Notes under the pieces: model-generated
What the model was told of the DNA's origin: nothing
Databases searched by the model: none
Seen by the model: the letters and a program-made list of their open reading frames with translations, nothing else
Part shown: piece by piece, positions 1 through 8,032 of the stretch
How the letters are laid out: each line of letters begins with the position of its first letter
Position numbering within the stretch: the stretch's first letter is position 1
Position numbers and translations under genes: made by a program
NCBI RefSeq assembly: GCF_024347055.1
Contig: NZ_AP024896.1
Location: forward strand, 124,001-188,000
Source of the DNA: Vibrio porteresiae DSM 19223
Lineage (GTDB): Bacteria > Pseudomonadota > Gammaproteobacteria > Enterobacterales > Vibrionaceae
Length of the DNA stretch: 64,000 nt
Direction of reading: 5' to 3'

Positions 1-674
1 ATGAACACTATTTGTGGGGCAACACTGCATTTGCATTTGCAACGCGTCTAACTGACAGTTTTGCAAAATACCGTTGGTGTCCAAACATCATTGGTCCTCA
101 AAGCGGTGGTGCAGTTGAAGATCTTCCAGTTCACGTGTTTGAATCAATGGGCGCTCTACAGTCTAAGATTCCAACCGAAGTGCTTATCACTGACCGCAAA
201 GAGTTTGAACTTGCTGAAGAAGGTTTCATTGCCCTAACGATGCGTAAAGGCAGCGATAACGCAGCGTTCTTCTCTGCTAACTCAATTCAAAAGCCAAAAG
301 TATTCCCGAATACGAAAGAAGGTAAAGAAGCAGAAACCAACTACAAACTGGGTACTCAGCTTCCTTACATGATGATCATCAACCGTCTAGCACACTACAT
401 CAAAGTGCTACAACGCGAACAAATCGGTTCTTGGAAAGAACGCCAAGATCTTGAACGCGAATTGAATGGTTGGATCAAACAGTACGTTGCAGACCAGGAA
501 AACCCACCAGCAGATGTTCGTAGCCGTCGTCCTTTACGCGCAGCGAAAATCGAAGTTTCTGATGTTGAAGGAAACCCAGGTTGGTATCAGGTATCACTAG
601 CTGTTCGTCCGCACTTCAAATACATGGGTGCTAACTTCGAACTATCTCTAGTAGGCCGTCTGGATCAGGCATAA
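1..674 (+). CDS. tssC: T6SS contractile sheath large subunit TssC/VipB, 3' part
   Basis: Only the last 223 residues are in the window; reading is open from base 3 and the real start lies upstream. TssC pairs with TssB to form the contractile sheath around the Hcp tube in the cytoplasm. The visible part carries the family's C-terminal segments, including LWGNTAFAFATRL, NIIGPQSGGAVEDLP and a VSLAVRPHFKYMGANFELSL ending that matches sheath C-termini. It stops two bases before tssE, so it is part of the same operon. The product call is secure from the sequence and from the neighbours; full length and the tssB gene cannot be seen. Confidence 0.95.
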   Translation, partial: EHYLWGNTAFAFATRLTDSFAKYRWCPNIIGPQSGGAVEDLPVHVFESMGALQSKIPTEVLITDRKEFELAEEGFIALTMRKGSDNAAFFSANSIQKPKVFPNTKEGKEAETNYKLGTQLPYMMIINRLAHYIKVLQREQIGSWKERQDLERELNGWIKQYVADQENPPADVRSRRPLRAAKIEVSDVEGNPGWYQVSLAVRPHFKYMGANFELSLVGRLDQA

Positions 675-676
675 CT

Positions 677-1114
677 ATGACTTACATTGCACCCGAAGAG
701 AGTGCATTTGGAGTTGGCTTCTTCGAACGTTTAGAAGCCGGCTCTAGACCCATGTCATTGACCCAAGGTCCTGATGCATGGGATGTACTCGAGTCAGTTA
801 AACGTAACGTATCGAATATTTTGAATACCAGAGTGGGTGGTTCTGAAAGCTCACCTCATCTTGGTTTAATCGATTTTAACGATGCAACCCTTGAAACCAT
901 GGATTTGTCATTACGGATAAGACTTGCGATTCAACACTGCCTACAGACGTACGAACCAAGATTAGCCAATATTCAGGTTCGAGCAGACAGTAATGAACGT
1001 GATCCGTTGTCACTAAGGTTCCACATCGTAGCCATGCTAAACAGTGAAGCCTTACATGACAAAGTGCAATTTAACTTGCTACTGGACCAAAACCGTCAAT
1101 ACCGAGTGTTCTAA
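677..1114 (+). CDS. tssE: T6SS baseplate wedge protein TssE (gp25-like)
   Basis: This 145-residue protein belongs to the gp25/lysozyme-like baseplate family, which joins the sheath to the baseplate wedges. The central stretch GLIDFNDATLETMDLSLRI and the C-terminal part resembling phage gp25 (EPRLANIQVR, then DKVQFNLLLD) are the recognisable parts. Length fits the family. It begins two bases after the tssC stop and ends six bases before tssF, implying one transcript and probable translational coupling. It is expected to act with TssF, TssG and TssK in the cytoplasmic baseplate. Confidence 0.92.
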   Translation: MTYIAPEESAFGVGFFERLEAGSRPMSLTQGPDAWDVLESVKRNVSNILNTRVGGSESSPHLGLIDFNDATLETMDLSLRIRLAIQHCLQTYEPRLANIQVRADSNERDPLSLRFHIVAMLNSEALHDKVQFNLLLDQNRQYRVF

Positions 1115-1120
1115 ATTATT

Positions 1121-2890
1121 ATGACTCAAGATAAGTATTTCAGAGAAGAACTCGCCTTTTTGAAGGAGCAAGGGAAAGAATTTACTGAAATTCACCCGCA
1201 GTTAGCTCGCTTCCTTCATGGCCGCAATACCGATCCAGATGTGGAACGCCTACTTGAAGGTTTCGCATTCTTGACCGCGCGTCTGCGAGAAAAGGTGGAA
1301 GATGAGTTCCCTGAACTTACTCACTCGATCATTAATATGCTGTGGCCGAACTATCTTCGTCCCGTACCAAGCATGAGCATTGTTGCGTTTGATCCAGATA
1401 AAAGCGTTAGTGAAAAACAAACCGTCGTTCGTGGTACTCAATTGGATAGCAAACCTGTGTTTGGTACCAAGTGTCATTTTCGTACTTGCCGCGATGTTGA
1501 GCTTTACCCTTTACACTGTTTGAACGTGAGTGCTGAGCACTCAAGAGAGTCGACCATTCTTAGCCTAGATATGTCGATCAACGGTGATATCAGTGCTGGT
1601 GATGCAAAACTGGATACGCTGCGTTTTTACCTTGGTGGTGACAAATACAGTTCGCAGATGTTGTATCTGTGGCTCAATCACTATCTAGGCAAAATGACGG
1701 TTGAGGTAAATGGCGTCGAATTTGCTCTACCACGCAATGCCTTTGCAACGGTCGGTTTTGATAGTGATCAGGCGCTGTTGCCTTATCCAAAAAACGTCTA
1801 TGAAGGTTATCGTATTCTGCAGGAATACCTCTCTTTCCCAGAAGCGTTTCATTTTGTGGATGTTAAAGGGCTTAATCAGGCGTTACCGAAGCAGGTTTGC
1901 GGTGAATTCACGCTAAAAATCTACTTCTCTAAGACATTACCGACGGATGTTCGTGTTCGTAACGACAATTTCCAACTCTACTGTACACCAGTGATCAACT
2001 TGTTTGAGCACGATGCAGATCCTATTGATCTGAATGGTAAAAAGACCGAATACCGTGTGATTCCATCGAGTCGTTATCCAGCTCATTACGAAGTGTTTAG
2101 CATTGATAGCGTGACTGGATGGCAAGATTCTATGGAATCAGGACGTCGAGTACGCGGTGAAAAACGAGTTTACTCTGCCTTTGAAAGCTTCCAACACGAA
2201 GTGGAACGTGCACGTAATCGTAAAGCCTTGTATTACCGCTCTCGCACTAAAGAAAGTATTCGTGGCGACGGTTTTGATTCGTTTATCTCGTTTGTCCGTA
2301 GTGATGAAACGGTATCGACCGGCGTCGATGAAGCGGTCTCTATTAAGCTCACTTGCACCAATCGCCTTTTGCCATTGGAGTTGGGTGTTGGTGATATTTG
2401 TGAGCCTACGGATACCTCTCCACCGTACGCTACATTTCGTAATATTTCAGTACCAACGCAATCTCTACGTCCTGTATTAGATGGCAGTTTGCTATGGACA
2501 TTAATTTCAAACCTTTCGCTTAACTACCTCTCTTTGCTCTCTAAAGATGCATTGAGCAGTGTACTGCGTGCTTACGATTTTCGTGCGTTGGTCGACCGAC
2601 AAGCGGAACGTATTGGTCGTCAGCGTCTGGAAGGCATTTTAAATATTGAGTCGAAGCCCGTCGACAAGATCCTACGTGGGTTACCTGTTCGTGGTTTGCA
2701 ATCGACTTTATATGTCGATCAAACCAAATTCGGTTCGGAAGGCGACCTGTTCTTATTCGGAACTGTGTTGAGCCACTTTTTTGCCTTGTATGCGAGCATC
2801 AATTCGTTTCACGAATTGGTCATCGTGAATTTTACTAACCAAGAGAAGTACACATGGGGAACTCAGAGCGGAATGCAGCCGTTGATCTAA
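1121..2890 (+). CDS. tssF: T6SS baseplate protein TssF (VasA)
   Basis: At 589 residues this is the usual TssF length. The N-terminus (YFREELAFLKEQGKEF) and the motif LTHSIINMLWPNYLRPVPSM are typical of the ImpG/VasA family. TssF forms the wedge with TssG and TssE and contacts TssK. The last 37 bases overlap the beginning of tssG in another frame, a tight coupling that fits their fixed stoichiometry in one complex. No signal peptide or membrane segment is seen, consistent with a cytoplasmic baseplate part. Confidence 0.95.
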   Translation: MTQDKYFREELAFLKEQGKEFTEIHPQLARFLHGRNTDPDVERLLEGFAFLTARLREKVEDEFPELTHSIINMLWPNYLRPVPSMSIVAFDPDKSVSEKQTVVRGTQLDSKPVFGTKCHFRTCRDVELYPLHCLNVSAEHSRESTILSLDMSINGDISAGDAKLDTLRFYLGGDKYSSQMLYLWLNHYLGKMTVEVNGVEFALPRNAFATVGFDSDQALLPYPKNVYEGYRILQEYLSFPEAFHFVDVKGLNQALPKQVCGEFTLKIYFSKTLPTDVRVRNDNFQLYCTPVINLFEHDADPIDLNGKKTEYRVIPSSRYPAHYEVFSIDSVTGWQDSMESGRRVRGEKRVYSAFESFQHEVERARNRKALYYRSRTKESIRGDGFDSFISFVRSDETVSTGVDEAVSIKLTCTNRLLPLELGVGDICEPTDTSPPYATFRNISVPTQSLRPVLDGSLLWTLISNLSLNYLSLLSKDALSSVLRAYDFRALVDRQAERIGRQRLEGILNIESKPVDKILRGLPVRGLQSTLYVDQTKFGSEGDLFLFGTVLSHFFALYASINSFHELVIVNFTNQEKYTWGTQSGMQPLI

Positions 2891-3870
2891 CGCTTGCTGA
2901 CGAGCAAATGCCCCAAACGCATTTGCCTGACAATGTGCGTTCGTACAACTTCTACCAATTGGTTGAATTGCTGCAAAAAGTGAACGAATTCAATCCAGAA
3001 GATGAGGAATGGGAACGTGAATGCCGTTTAGTATTCAGTGCCAATCCAAGTCTGGGATTTTCTCCATCCGATGTGATGTCACTGGATGAGAGAGCCGATG
3101 ATCGCATGGTAATGCTAACGAACTTCTTTGGTTTGTCAGGTGCGCAATCACCATTGCCTGGTTTTATTACTGAGCAGCTAGCAACCGAAGATCCAGGTGG
3201 TTACAAACAGCCGTTTTTTGATTTCTTCAATAATCGGTTAATCAATCTGGTGTACCGCGTGTGGCGTAAATATCGCTACTACGTACGGTTCCAACCTGAT
3301 GCTCAGGATGATTTTTCCGCTCAACTTTTTGCTTTAGTTGGGTTAGGTGATCCGAACTTACGTGGGGACGCACCAATTAACTGGTGCAAGATGCTGGCTT
3401 ATTCGGGCACTTTGGCTGGACGAAGCCGCTCACCACAGGTGGTTGCTGGGATTATCGCACACTGTTTTGACCTTCCAGAAGTGGAGATTAGACTGTGGGT
3501 AAGACGCAAAGTGAACATTGGTAAAGAACAACAATGTGCTTTGGGCATGCAAAACGCGCAATTAGGTATGGACACCATCATTGGCGATACCGTAGTGGAC
3601 TGTAATGGCAAATTCACTATTTGCATCAATAAATTAACGAGAGAGCGCTTTGCAGACTTTCTCCCTTCAGGCAAGGAATATCAACCGCTGTGTAAGTTGG
3701 TTGAAGTGATTTTGCGTGAACAAATGGCTTATGACCTTGAACTGACTATGGCTGAGGACGAAGCGCCAAAACTGGAGCTTGGTTCTGATAAAGGTATCGC
3801 CTTAGGTTGGACATCCTTCCTAGGCAGCAACGTTCAAGATCAACACGTATTAATTCAAGTGAGGCAATAA
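2854..3870 (+). CDS. tssG: T6SS baseplate protein TssG (VasB)
   Basis: A 338-residue member of the ImpH/VasB family. The N-terminal stretch YNFYQLVELLQKV and the segment ending GLSGAQSPLPGFITE are characteristic. TssG bridges TssF dimers to TssE and TssK in the wedge. The ATG at 2854 lies inside tssF, giving a 37-base overlap. An alternative in-frame ATG at 2908 lies after the tssF stop, so 18 N-terminal residues are uncertain. The stop is followed two bases later by the fha gene. Confidence 0.93.
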   Translation: MGNSERNAAVDLTLADEQMPQTHLPDNVRSYNFYQLVELLQKVNEFNPEDEEWERECRLVFSANPSLGFSPSDVMSLDERADDRMVMLTNFFGLSGAQSPLPGFITEQLATEDPGGYKQPFFDFFNNRLINLVYRVWRKYRYYVRFQPDAQDDFSAQLFALVGLGDPNLRGDAPINWCKMLAYSGTLAGRSRSPQVVAGIIAHCFDLPEVEIRLWVRRKVNIGKEQQCALGMQNAQLGMDTIIGDTVVDCNGKFTICINKLTRERFADFLPSGKEYQPLCKLVEVILREQMAYDLELTMAEDEAPKLELGSDKGIALGWTSFLGSNVQDQHVLIQVRQ

Positions 3871-3872
3871 CA

Positions 3873-5381
3873 ATGAATCAAGCGGTACAGCCTTCACTCA
3901 CTTTGTTAGTGACCAACGTACAGTTATTGGAATCGGGCCTAGCGGCTCAATCTACTTGGACTCCAGTGGGCGGCACGATTGGCTCAGACAGTTTTGCTAC
4001 TTGGCGTTTAAAAGACAATCAAGGTCAGGTTCGCCCTGTTCACTGTGAAATTCTTATGGTCGATGGTGCTTTCTGTTTAAAAGATCGTTGTGGGGCAACC
4101 TACGTGAACGGTTCACATATGCCACTTGGGTTAAACAAGTTAGCAAAGTTGGCCCACAAAGATGAAGTGACGATTGGCCCTTATCAGATTCGCGTACTGC
4201 GTGGCACGGTGGCTGAAGATCCTACGTACGGTTCGTTAGATACCATGTTCAGCTCTGACGAGATTGATCTGCTGGCTGATGCTCCATTTGATGAAAACGA
4301 AGTTCAAGTGGACGAACACCGAATTGATGCCGATCCACTTATTGCATTAGATGCATTACAGACCAATGACGAAGAAGAAGAGTCGTTGATCGATGCACCT
4401 AAGGTTGAACGTAATGAAGAATCAGAGTCACTAGTGCCTGAGGATAACCTGGTTCTGAATGAATTAAGTTACACACCTCAGGCTGATAGCGATTTCGAAA
4501 TGTCTTCATCAATCAGTTTAAAACGAATTTTAGGGTTTGGTTTGTGGAAAAAATCTGCGCCTAAACAAGAGGAAGTTGTGGCTAACACTCAAGTTGCAGA
4601 ACCAACTCAACCAAACTCGGCTTACACACATAATAACGACACAACTATCAACAACGTATCAGAGGGCTCACCAATGGATGAAAAAGTATTGGATTTACTC
4701 GAGGAAGAAGTTGCGAAAAGCATCAATCCTGATCATATCGAACAGCGTCACACACCAGTAGAACGTTCTACCTCTACTTCTGGTGGTCAACACTTGCTAA
4801 CTGGCCCAATGTTACAGGGCTTAGGTGTGGATCTTAGTGATGAGCATGATATGAAACGTATGCATCTTCTCTCTGAAGAGCTAGGTCAGTCTCTGCAAGC
4901 TTGTGTGAAAGGTTTGCTCGATCTTCATCAACAGGTGAGCGAAGGACGTTTTGGTACGCTAAATCGCAATCTTCAACCGATTGAAGATAACCCATTACGC
5001 CTAGGTCTTTCTTACGAAGAGACGGTACGCACTATGTATGACTCAGACAAGAGTATGGTGCACCTTTCTGCTCCTGCAGCAATCGAAGAAAGCTTGAAAA
5101 ACGTTCGCGATCATAATGATGCGATGCAACATGCCACTTCAGAAGCTCTGACTCAAATTTTGGCAGCGTTCTCGCCACAAGTACTGATGCGTCGTTTCCA
5201 ACACTACAGAAGAAACACCGATTCTCAACATACATCCGATCAAGCTTGGGCTTGGGAAATGTACTGCAGCTACTACCAGGAACTGACTTCAAATCGTCAA
5301 CGTGGTTTTGAAAAACTGTTCTGGGAAATCTTTGAGCAAGCCTACGACAAGAAAATCCGTGAGAAGCAACTGGAGCTGTAA
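3873..5381 (+). CDS. FHA-domain T6SS scaffold protein (TagH/VasC type)
   Basis: A 502-residue protein. Its N-terminal ~110 residues look like a forkhead-associated fold (IGSDSFATWRL, CHPVHCEI-type strands, CGATYVNGSHMPLG, DEVTIGPYQIRV), expected to bind phosphothreonine. A long acidic, low-complexity linker (about 120-270) follows, then an alpha-helical C-terminal domain typical of T6SS FHA proteins. The ATG at 3873 is chosen because GAGG lies 8-12 bases upstream; a TTG at 3807 would add 22 basic residues unlike the family. No PpkA kinase or PppA phosphatase gene is in view, so phosphorylation control cannot be judged. The stop overlaps the tssJ start in TAATG. Confidence 0.9.
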   Translation: MNQAVQPSLTLLVTNVQLLESGLAAQSTWTPVGGTIGSDSFATWRLKDNQGQVRPVHCEILMVDGAFCLKDRCGATYVNGSHMPLGLNKLAKLAHKDEVTIGPYQIRVLRGTVAEDPTYGSLDTMFSSDEIDLLADAPFDENEVQVDEHRIDADPLIALDALQTNDEEEESLIDAPKVERNEESESLVPEDNLVLNELSYTPQADSDFEMSSSISLKRILGFGLWKKSAPKQEEVVANTQVAEPTQPNSAYTHNNDTTINNVSEGSPMDEKVLDLLEEEVAKSINPDHIEQRHTPVERSTSTSGGQHLLTGPMLQGLGVDLSDEHDMKRMHLLSEELGQSLQACVKGLLDLHQQVSEGRFGTLNRNLQPIEDNPLRLGLSYEETVRTMYDSDKSMVHLSAPAAIEESLKNVRDHNDAMQHATSEALTQILAAFSPQVLMRRFQHYRRNTDSQHTSDQAWAWEMYCSYYQELTSNRQRGFEKLFWEIFEQAYDKKIREKQLEL

Positions 5382-5887
5382 TGGTGAAGAAACTGCTGTT
5401 ATTGCTGTTTCCGCTCATCTTGTTGACTGCTTGTAGTAGCAGTGGCTCTTCTGAGAGTAGTGATGCAGAAGACGCATACAACCCAGCGAAACAGCCAACT
5501 AAGGTGACACTCAGCCTAGTTGCCGATGAAGGGGTTAACCCAAATATTTGGGGTGAAGCCTCACCGATTGAAATTCAGGTCTTTGAGTTACAAGACGATT
5601 CTATGTTTATGTCTGCGGACTATGACCAACTGAAAACAGACTACAAAAAGGCACTGCGCAGTAACTTCGTTAAAAGTTACGACTACGTATTGATGCCAGG
5701 ACAGTTCAAGTTTGTGAACAGTTTTGAAGTGGACAAAAACACGCATTATATCGGTGTGATGGCGCACTTCGCTGATCCTGAATTGAGTGAGTGGAAGAAG
5801 GCAGTGAAAGTTCTCACTGTTGGCCGTGAATATCACATGCTGATGTTATTTAAAGATTATAACGTCAAGTTAGAACGGGTGGAGTGA
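5381..5887 (+). CDS. tssJ: T6SS outer-membrane lipoprotein TssJ (VasD)
   Basis: A 168-residue lipoprotein precursor. The signal peptide starts MVKK with a run of leucines and ends in lipobox LTAC, placing the lipidated Cys at residue 18. Residue +2 is Ser, which favours outer-membrane sorting by the Lol rule. The rest is the transthyretin-like beta fold of SciN/VasD proteins, ending in REYHMLMLFKDYNVKLERVE. TssJ anchors TssM to the outer membrane. The gene overlaps the fha stop by one base and is followed six bases later by tssK. Confidence 0.93.
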   Translation: MVKKLLLLLFPLILLTACSSSGSSESSDAEDAYNPAKQPTKVTLSLVADEGVNPNIWGEASPIEIQVFELQDDSMFMSADYDQLKTDYKKALRSNFVKSYDYVLMPGQFKFVNSFEVDKNTHYIGVMAHFADPELSEWKKAVKVLTVGREYHMLMLFKDYNVKLERVE

Positions 5888-5893
5888 TAGACC

Positions 5894-7228
5894 ATGTTTG
5901 CACGTAACCGAGTGATCTGGAATGAAGGGCTGTTTATCAAGCCGCAACATTTTCAACAGCAACAGCGCTTCACCGAGTACTACATCGATGAACGTATCAG
6001 TGCTGCCAGCCGCTACCTTTATGGCATCTCTGAATTGTCATTGAACCCTGAATACTTGTCGTTTGGCCGCATTGCGATTGAACGTGCAGTTGGCATCATG
6101 CCTGATGGCACAGCGTTTCGTATTCCGCAAGAAGATGCGATGCCTGATGCGCTTGAAATTGAAGATGCCTCCTTAGCGAACCAACTGATTTATCTTGCCG
6201 TGCCACTTCGTAGTGAGTCCTTGATGGAAGTGAACTGGCCAGAAGAAAAAGGAACGGGTCGTTATGTAAGCCGTCGTATGGAAGTACGTGATGTCCATAG
6301 TGTGCAAGGCGATACCACCACGATTGATGTTTCTCCAGTGAGAATGCAATTAATGCTCGAGAAAGAAGATCGCAGTGCTTACGCTTCGATTGCTATTGCT
6401 CGTATTCTGGAAAAACGTCCTGATGGTAGTGTGGTGCTTGACCAAGACTTTATCCCTTGCCATTACAACGTGGTTGGCTTGTCTGGCTTACACCGCTTCA
6501 TTAATGAAATGTCTGGCTTAATGCGTGAGCGTGCAAAGAACATTGCTCAACGTATTGCTGCACCTTCACAAGGTGGTGTTGCGGATGTATCCGACTTTAT
6601 GTTGCTTCAAGCACTTAACCGCTTACAACCACAGATGCAGCATTTGGCTGAACTGCGTAGCTTACACCCAGAACGCTTGTTTGAATGCCTTTCTTCGGTA
6701 TGTGGTGAGTTAGCCACATTCACCCATGAAAGCCGTTTACCGCCATCGTTACCCAGTTATAACCACGATATGCCAGGGCTCTCTTTTAGTCCGTTGATTC
6801 GTAACTTACGTCAAAGCTTGAGTGTGGTACTTGAACCACGTGCGGTTTCAATTCAATTGGATAAACGTAAGTACGGCTTGATGGTTGCTCCGGTACACGA
6901 TCCACAGCTGATGGGTTCTGCTGAATTCATTATTGCAGTGAAAGCTCGTATGCCATTAGACGAATTACGTCGCTTGTTTACACAGCAAACCAAAGTGTCG
7001 TCTGTGGAAAAAATTCGCGAACTTATTTCACTGCAGTTACCAGGTATTCCATTGATTTCGTTACCTGTTGCTCCTCGTCAATTGCCTTATCACGCTGGTT
7101 ACACCTATTACCAACTTGATAAAACCAGCCCAGCTTGGGAAATGCTGACTAATTCAAGTGGTTTTGCATTCCATGTGGCTGCGGCATTTGATGATTTGGA
7201 TCTGCAATTCTGGGCGATTAGGAGTTAA
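5894..7228 (+). CDS. tssK: T6SS baseplate-membrane adaptor TssK (VasE)
   Basis: The 444-residue length and the N-terminus NRVIWNEGLFIKPQHFQQQQRF are diagnostic of TssK. In characterised systems the N-terminal phage receptor-binding-like shoulder binds the wedge, and the C-terminal domain contacts TssL and TssM. No membrane segments are visible. It lies between tssJ and tssL with gaps of six and two bases, the standard membrane-complex block of Vibrio-type clusters. Confidence 0.95.
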   Translation: MFARNRVIWNEGLFIKPQHFQQQQRFTEYYIDERISAASRYLYGISELSLNPEYLSFGRIAIERAVGIMPDGTAFRIPQEDAMPDALEIEDASLANQLIYLAVPLRSESLMEVNWPEEKGTGRYVSRRMEVRDVHSVQGDTTTIDVSPVRMQLMLEKEDRSAYASIAIARILEKRPDGSVVLDQDFIPCHYNVVGLSGLHRFINEMSGLMRERAKNIAQRIAAPSQGGVADVSDFMLLQALNRLQPQMQHLAELRSLHPERLFECLSSVCGELATFTHESRLPPSLPSYNHDMPGLSFSPLIRNLRQSLSVVLEPRAVSIQLDKRKYGLMVAPVHDPQLMGSAEFIIAVKARMPLDELRRLFTQQTKVSSVEKIRELISLQLPGIPLISLPVAPRQLPYHAGYTYYQLDKTSPAWEMLTNSSGFAFHVAAAFDDLDLQFWAIRS

Positions 7229-7230
7229 CC

Positions 7231-8004
7231 ATGGCTTTAGGTAAAAAAGAACAACAATACAGTAACTTACTGTTTGATGATGTGGAACAGATTAACTACG
7301 ACCAAGACTATTGGTTTCAGTTACGTGGCGATAACCCAAATATTTTGATTGATGCGGCGACGCCTCTATTTGGTTTGTCATTGCGTGTTCGTTCGTTGAG
7401 TGATTGCGACAACATCGAGCAGATCTATCAACAGACAATAGAAGAAATTAAGGCTATCGAAATCGAACTTTCTGAAAAAGGTTTCGAACATGCCATTTTG
7501 ATGGCTTACCGCTACATCTTATGTGCGTTTTTAGATGAAGCGGTGATGGGAACTGAATGGGGTTCATCTAGCGTATGGGCTGAACACTCAATGCTCTCGC
7601 GTTTCCATAACGAAACGTGGGGTGGCGAAAAAGTGTTTACCATCCTTGGCCGTTTAGAAGATGACCCAAAACGTTATCAGCTTTTGCTGGAGTTTATTTA
7701 CCACTGCTTGGTGCTTGGTTTCGAGGGTAAATATCGTGTGATTGAAGGTGGACACGTTGAACGTGAACGCGTGATTGCTCGTCTACACGATATGCTCAGT
7801 GGCTTAGAAGAGAAACCGCTCGAAGCGCTAACCAGTGCAACCGACCATGTAGTGCAATCCAAATATAAGTTAAGCACTCAGTTACCAATATGGTCAGTTT
7901 TTGCTGGATTTGTTGTTTTGTGGATTGGGGTATTTATTGGCTATACATACCTACTTCATGAAAAAACCAGTGACGTACTAAATCAATTAAATCAAATACT
8001 TTAA
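7231..8004 (+). CDS. tssL: T6SS inner-membrane protein TssL (VasF/DotU)
   Basis: A 257-residue DotU-type protein. A cytoplasmic helical domain (ALMAYRYILCAFLDEAVMGTEWG, WGGEKVFTILGRLEDDP, GFEGKYRV) is followed by one C-terminal transmembrane helix at about residues 215-238. It has no C-terminal OmpA-like peptidoglycan-binding domain, so wall anchoring must come from another protein or from TssJ-TssM. It forms the inner-membrane platform with TssM and contacts TssK. It starts two bases after tssK. Confidence 0.94.
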   Translation: MALGKKEQQYSNLLFDDVEQINYDQDYWFQLRGDNPNILIDAATPLFGLSLRVRSLSDCDNIEQIYQQTIEEIKAIEIELSEKGFEHAILMAYRYILCAFLDEAVMGTEWGSSSVWAEHSMLSRFHNETWGGEKVFTILGRLEDDPKRYQLLLEFIYHCLVLGFEGKYRVIEGGHVERERVIARLHDMLSGLEEKPLEALTSATDHVVQSKYKLSTQLPIWSVFAGFVVLWIGVFIGYTYLLHEKTSDVLNQLNQIL

Positions 8005-8032
8005 CTATAATTAAACAGGCTAGGTGGTCGTC

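Noticed and set aside
5032..5481. Antisense open frame over the end of the FHA gene and tssJ
   Set aside because: Overlaps two conserved genes; codon pattern is a shadow of the plus strand.
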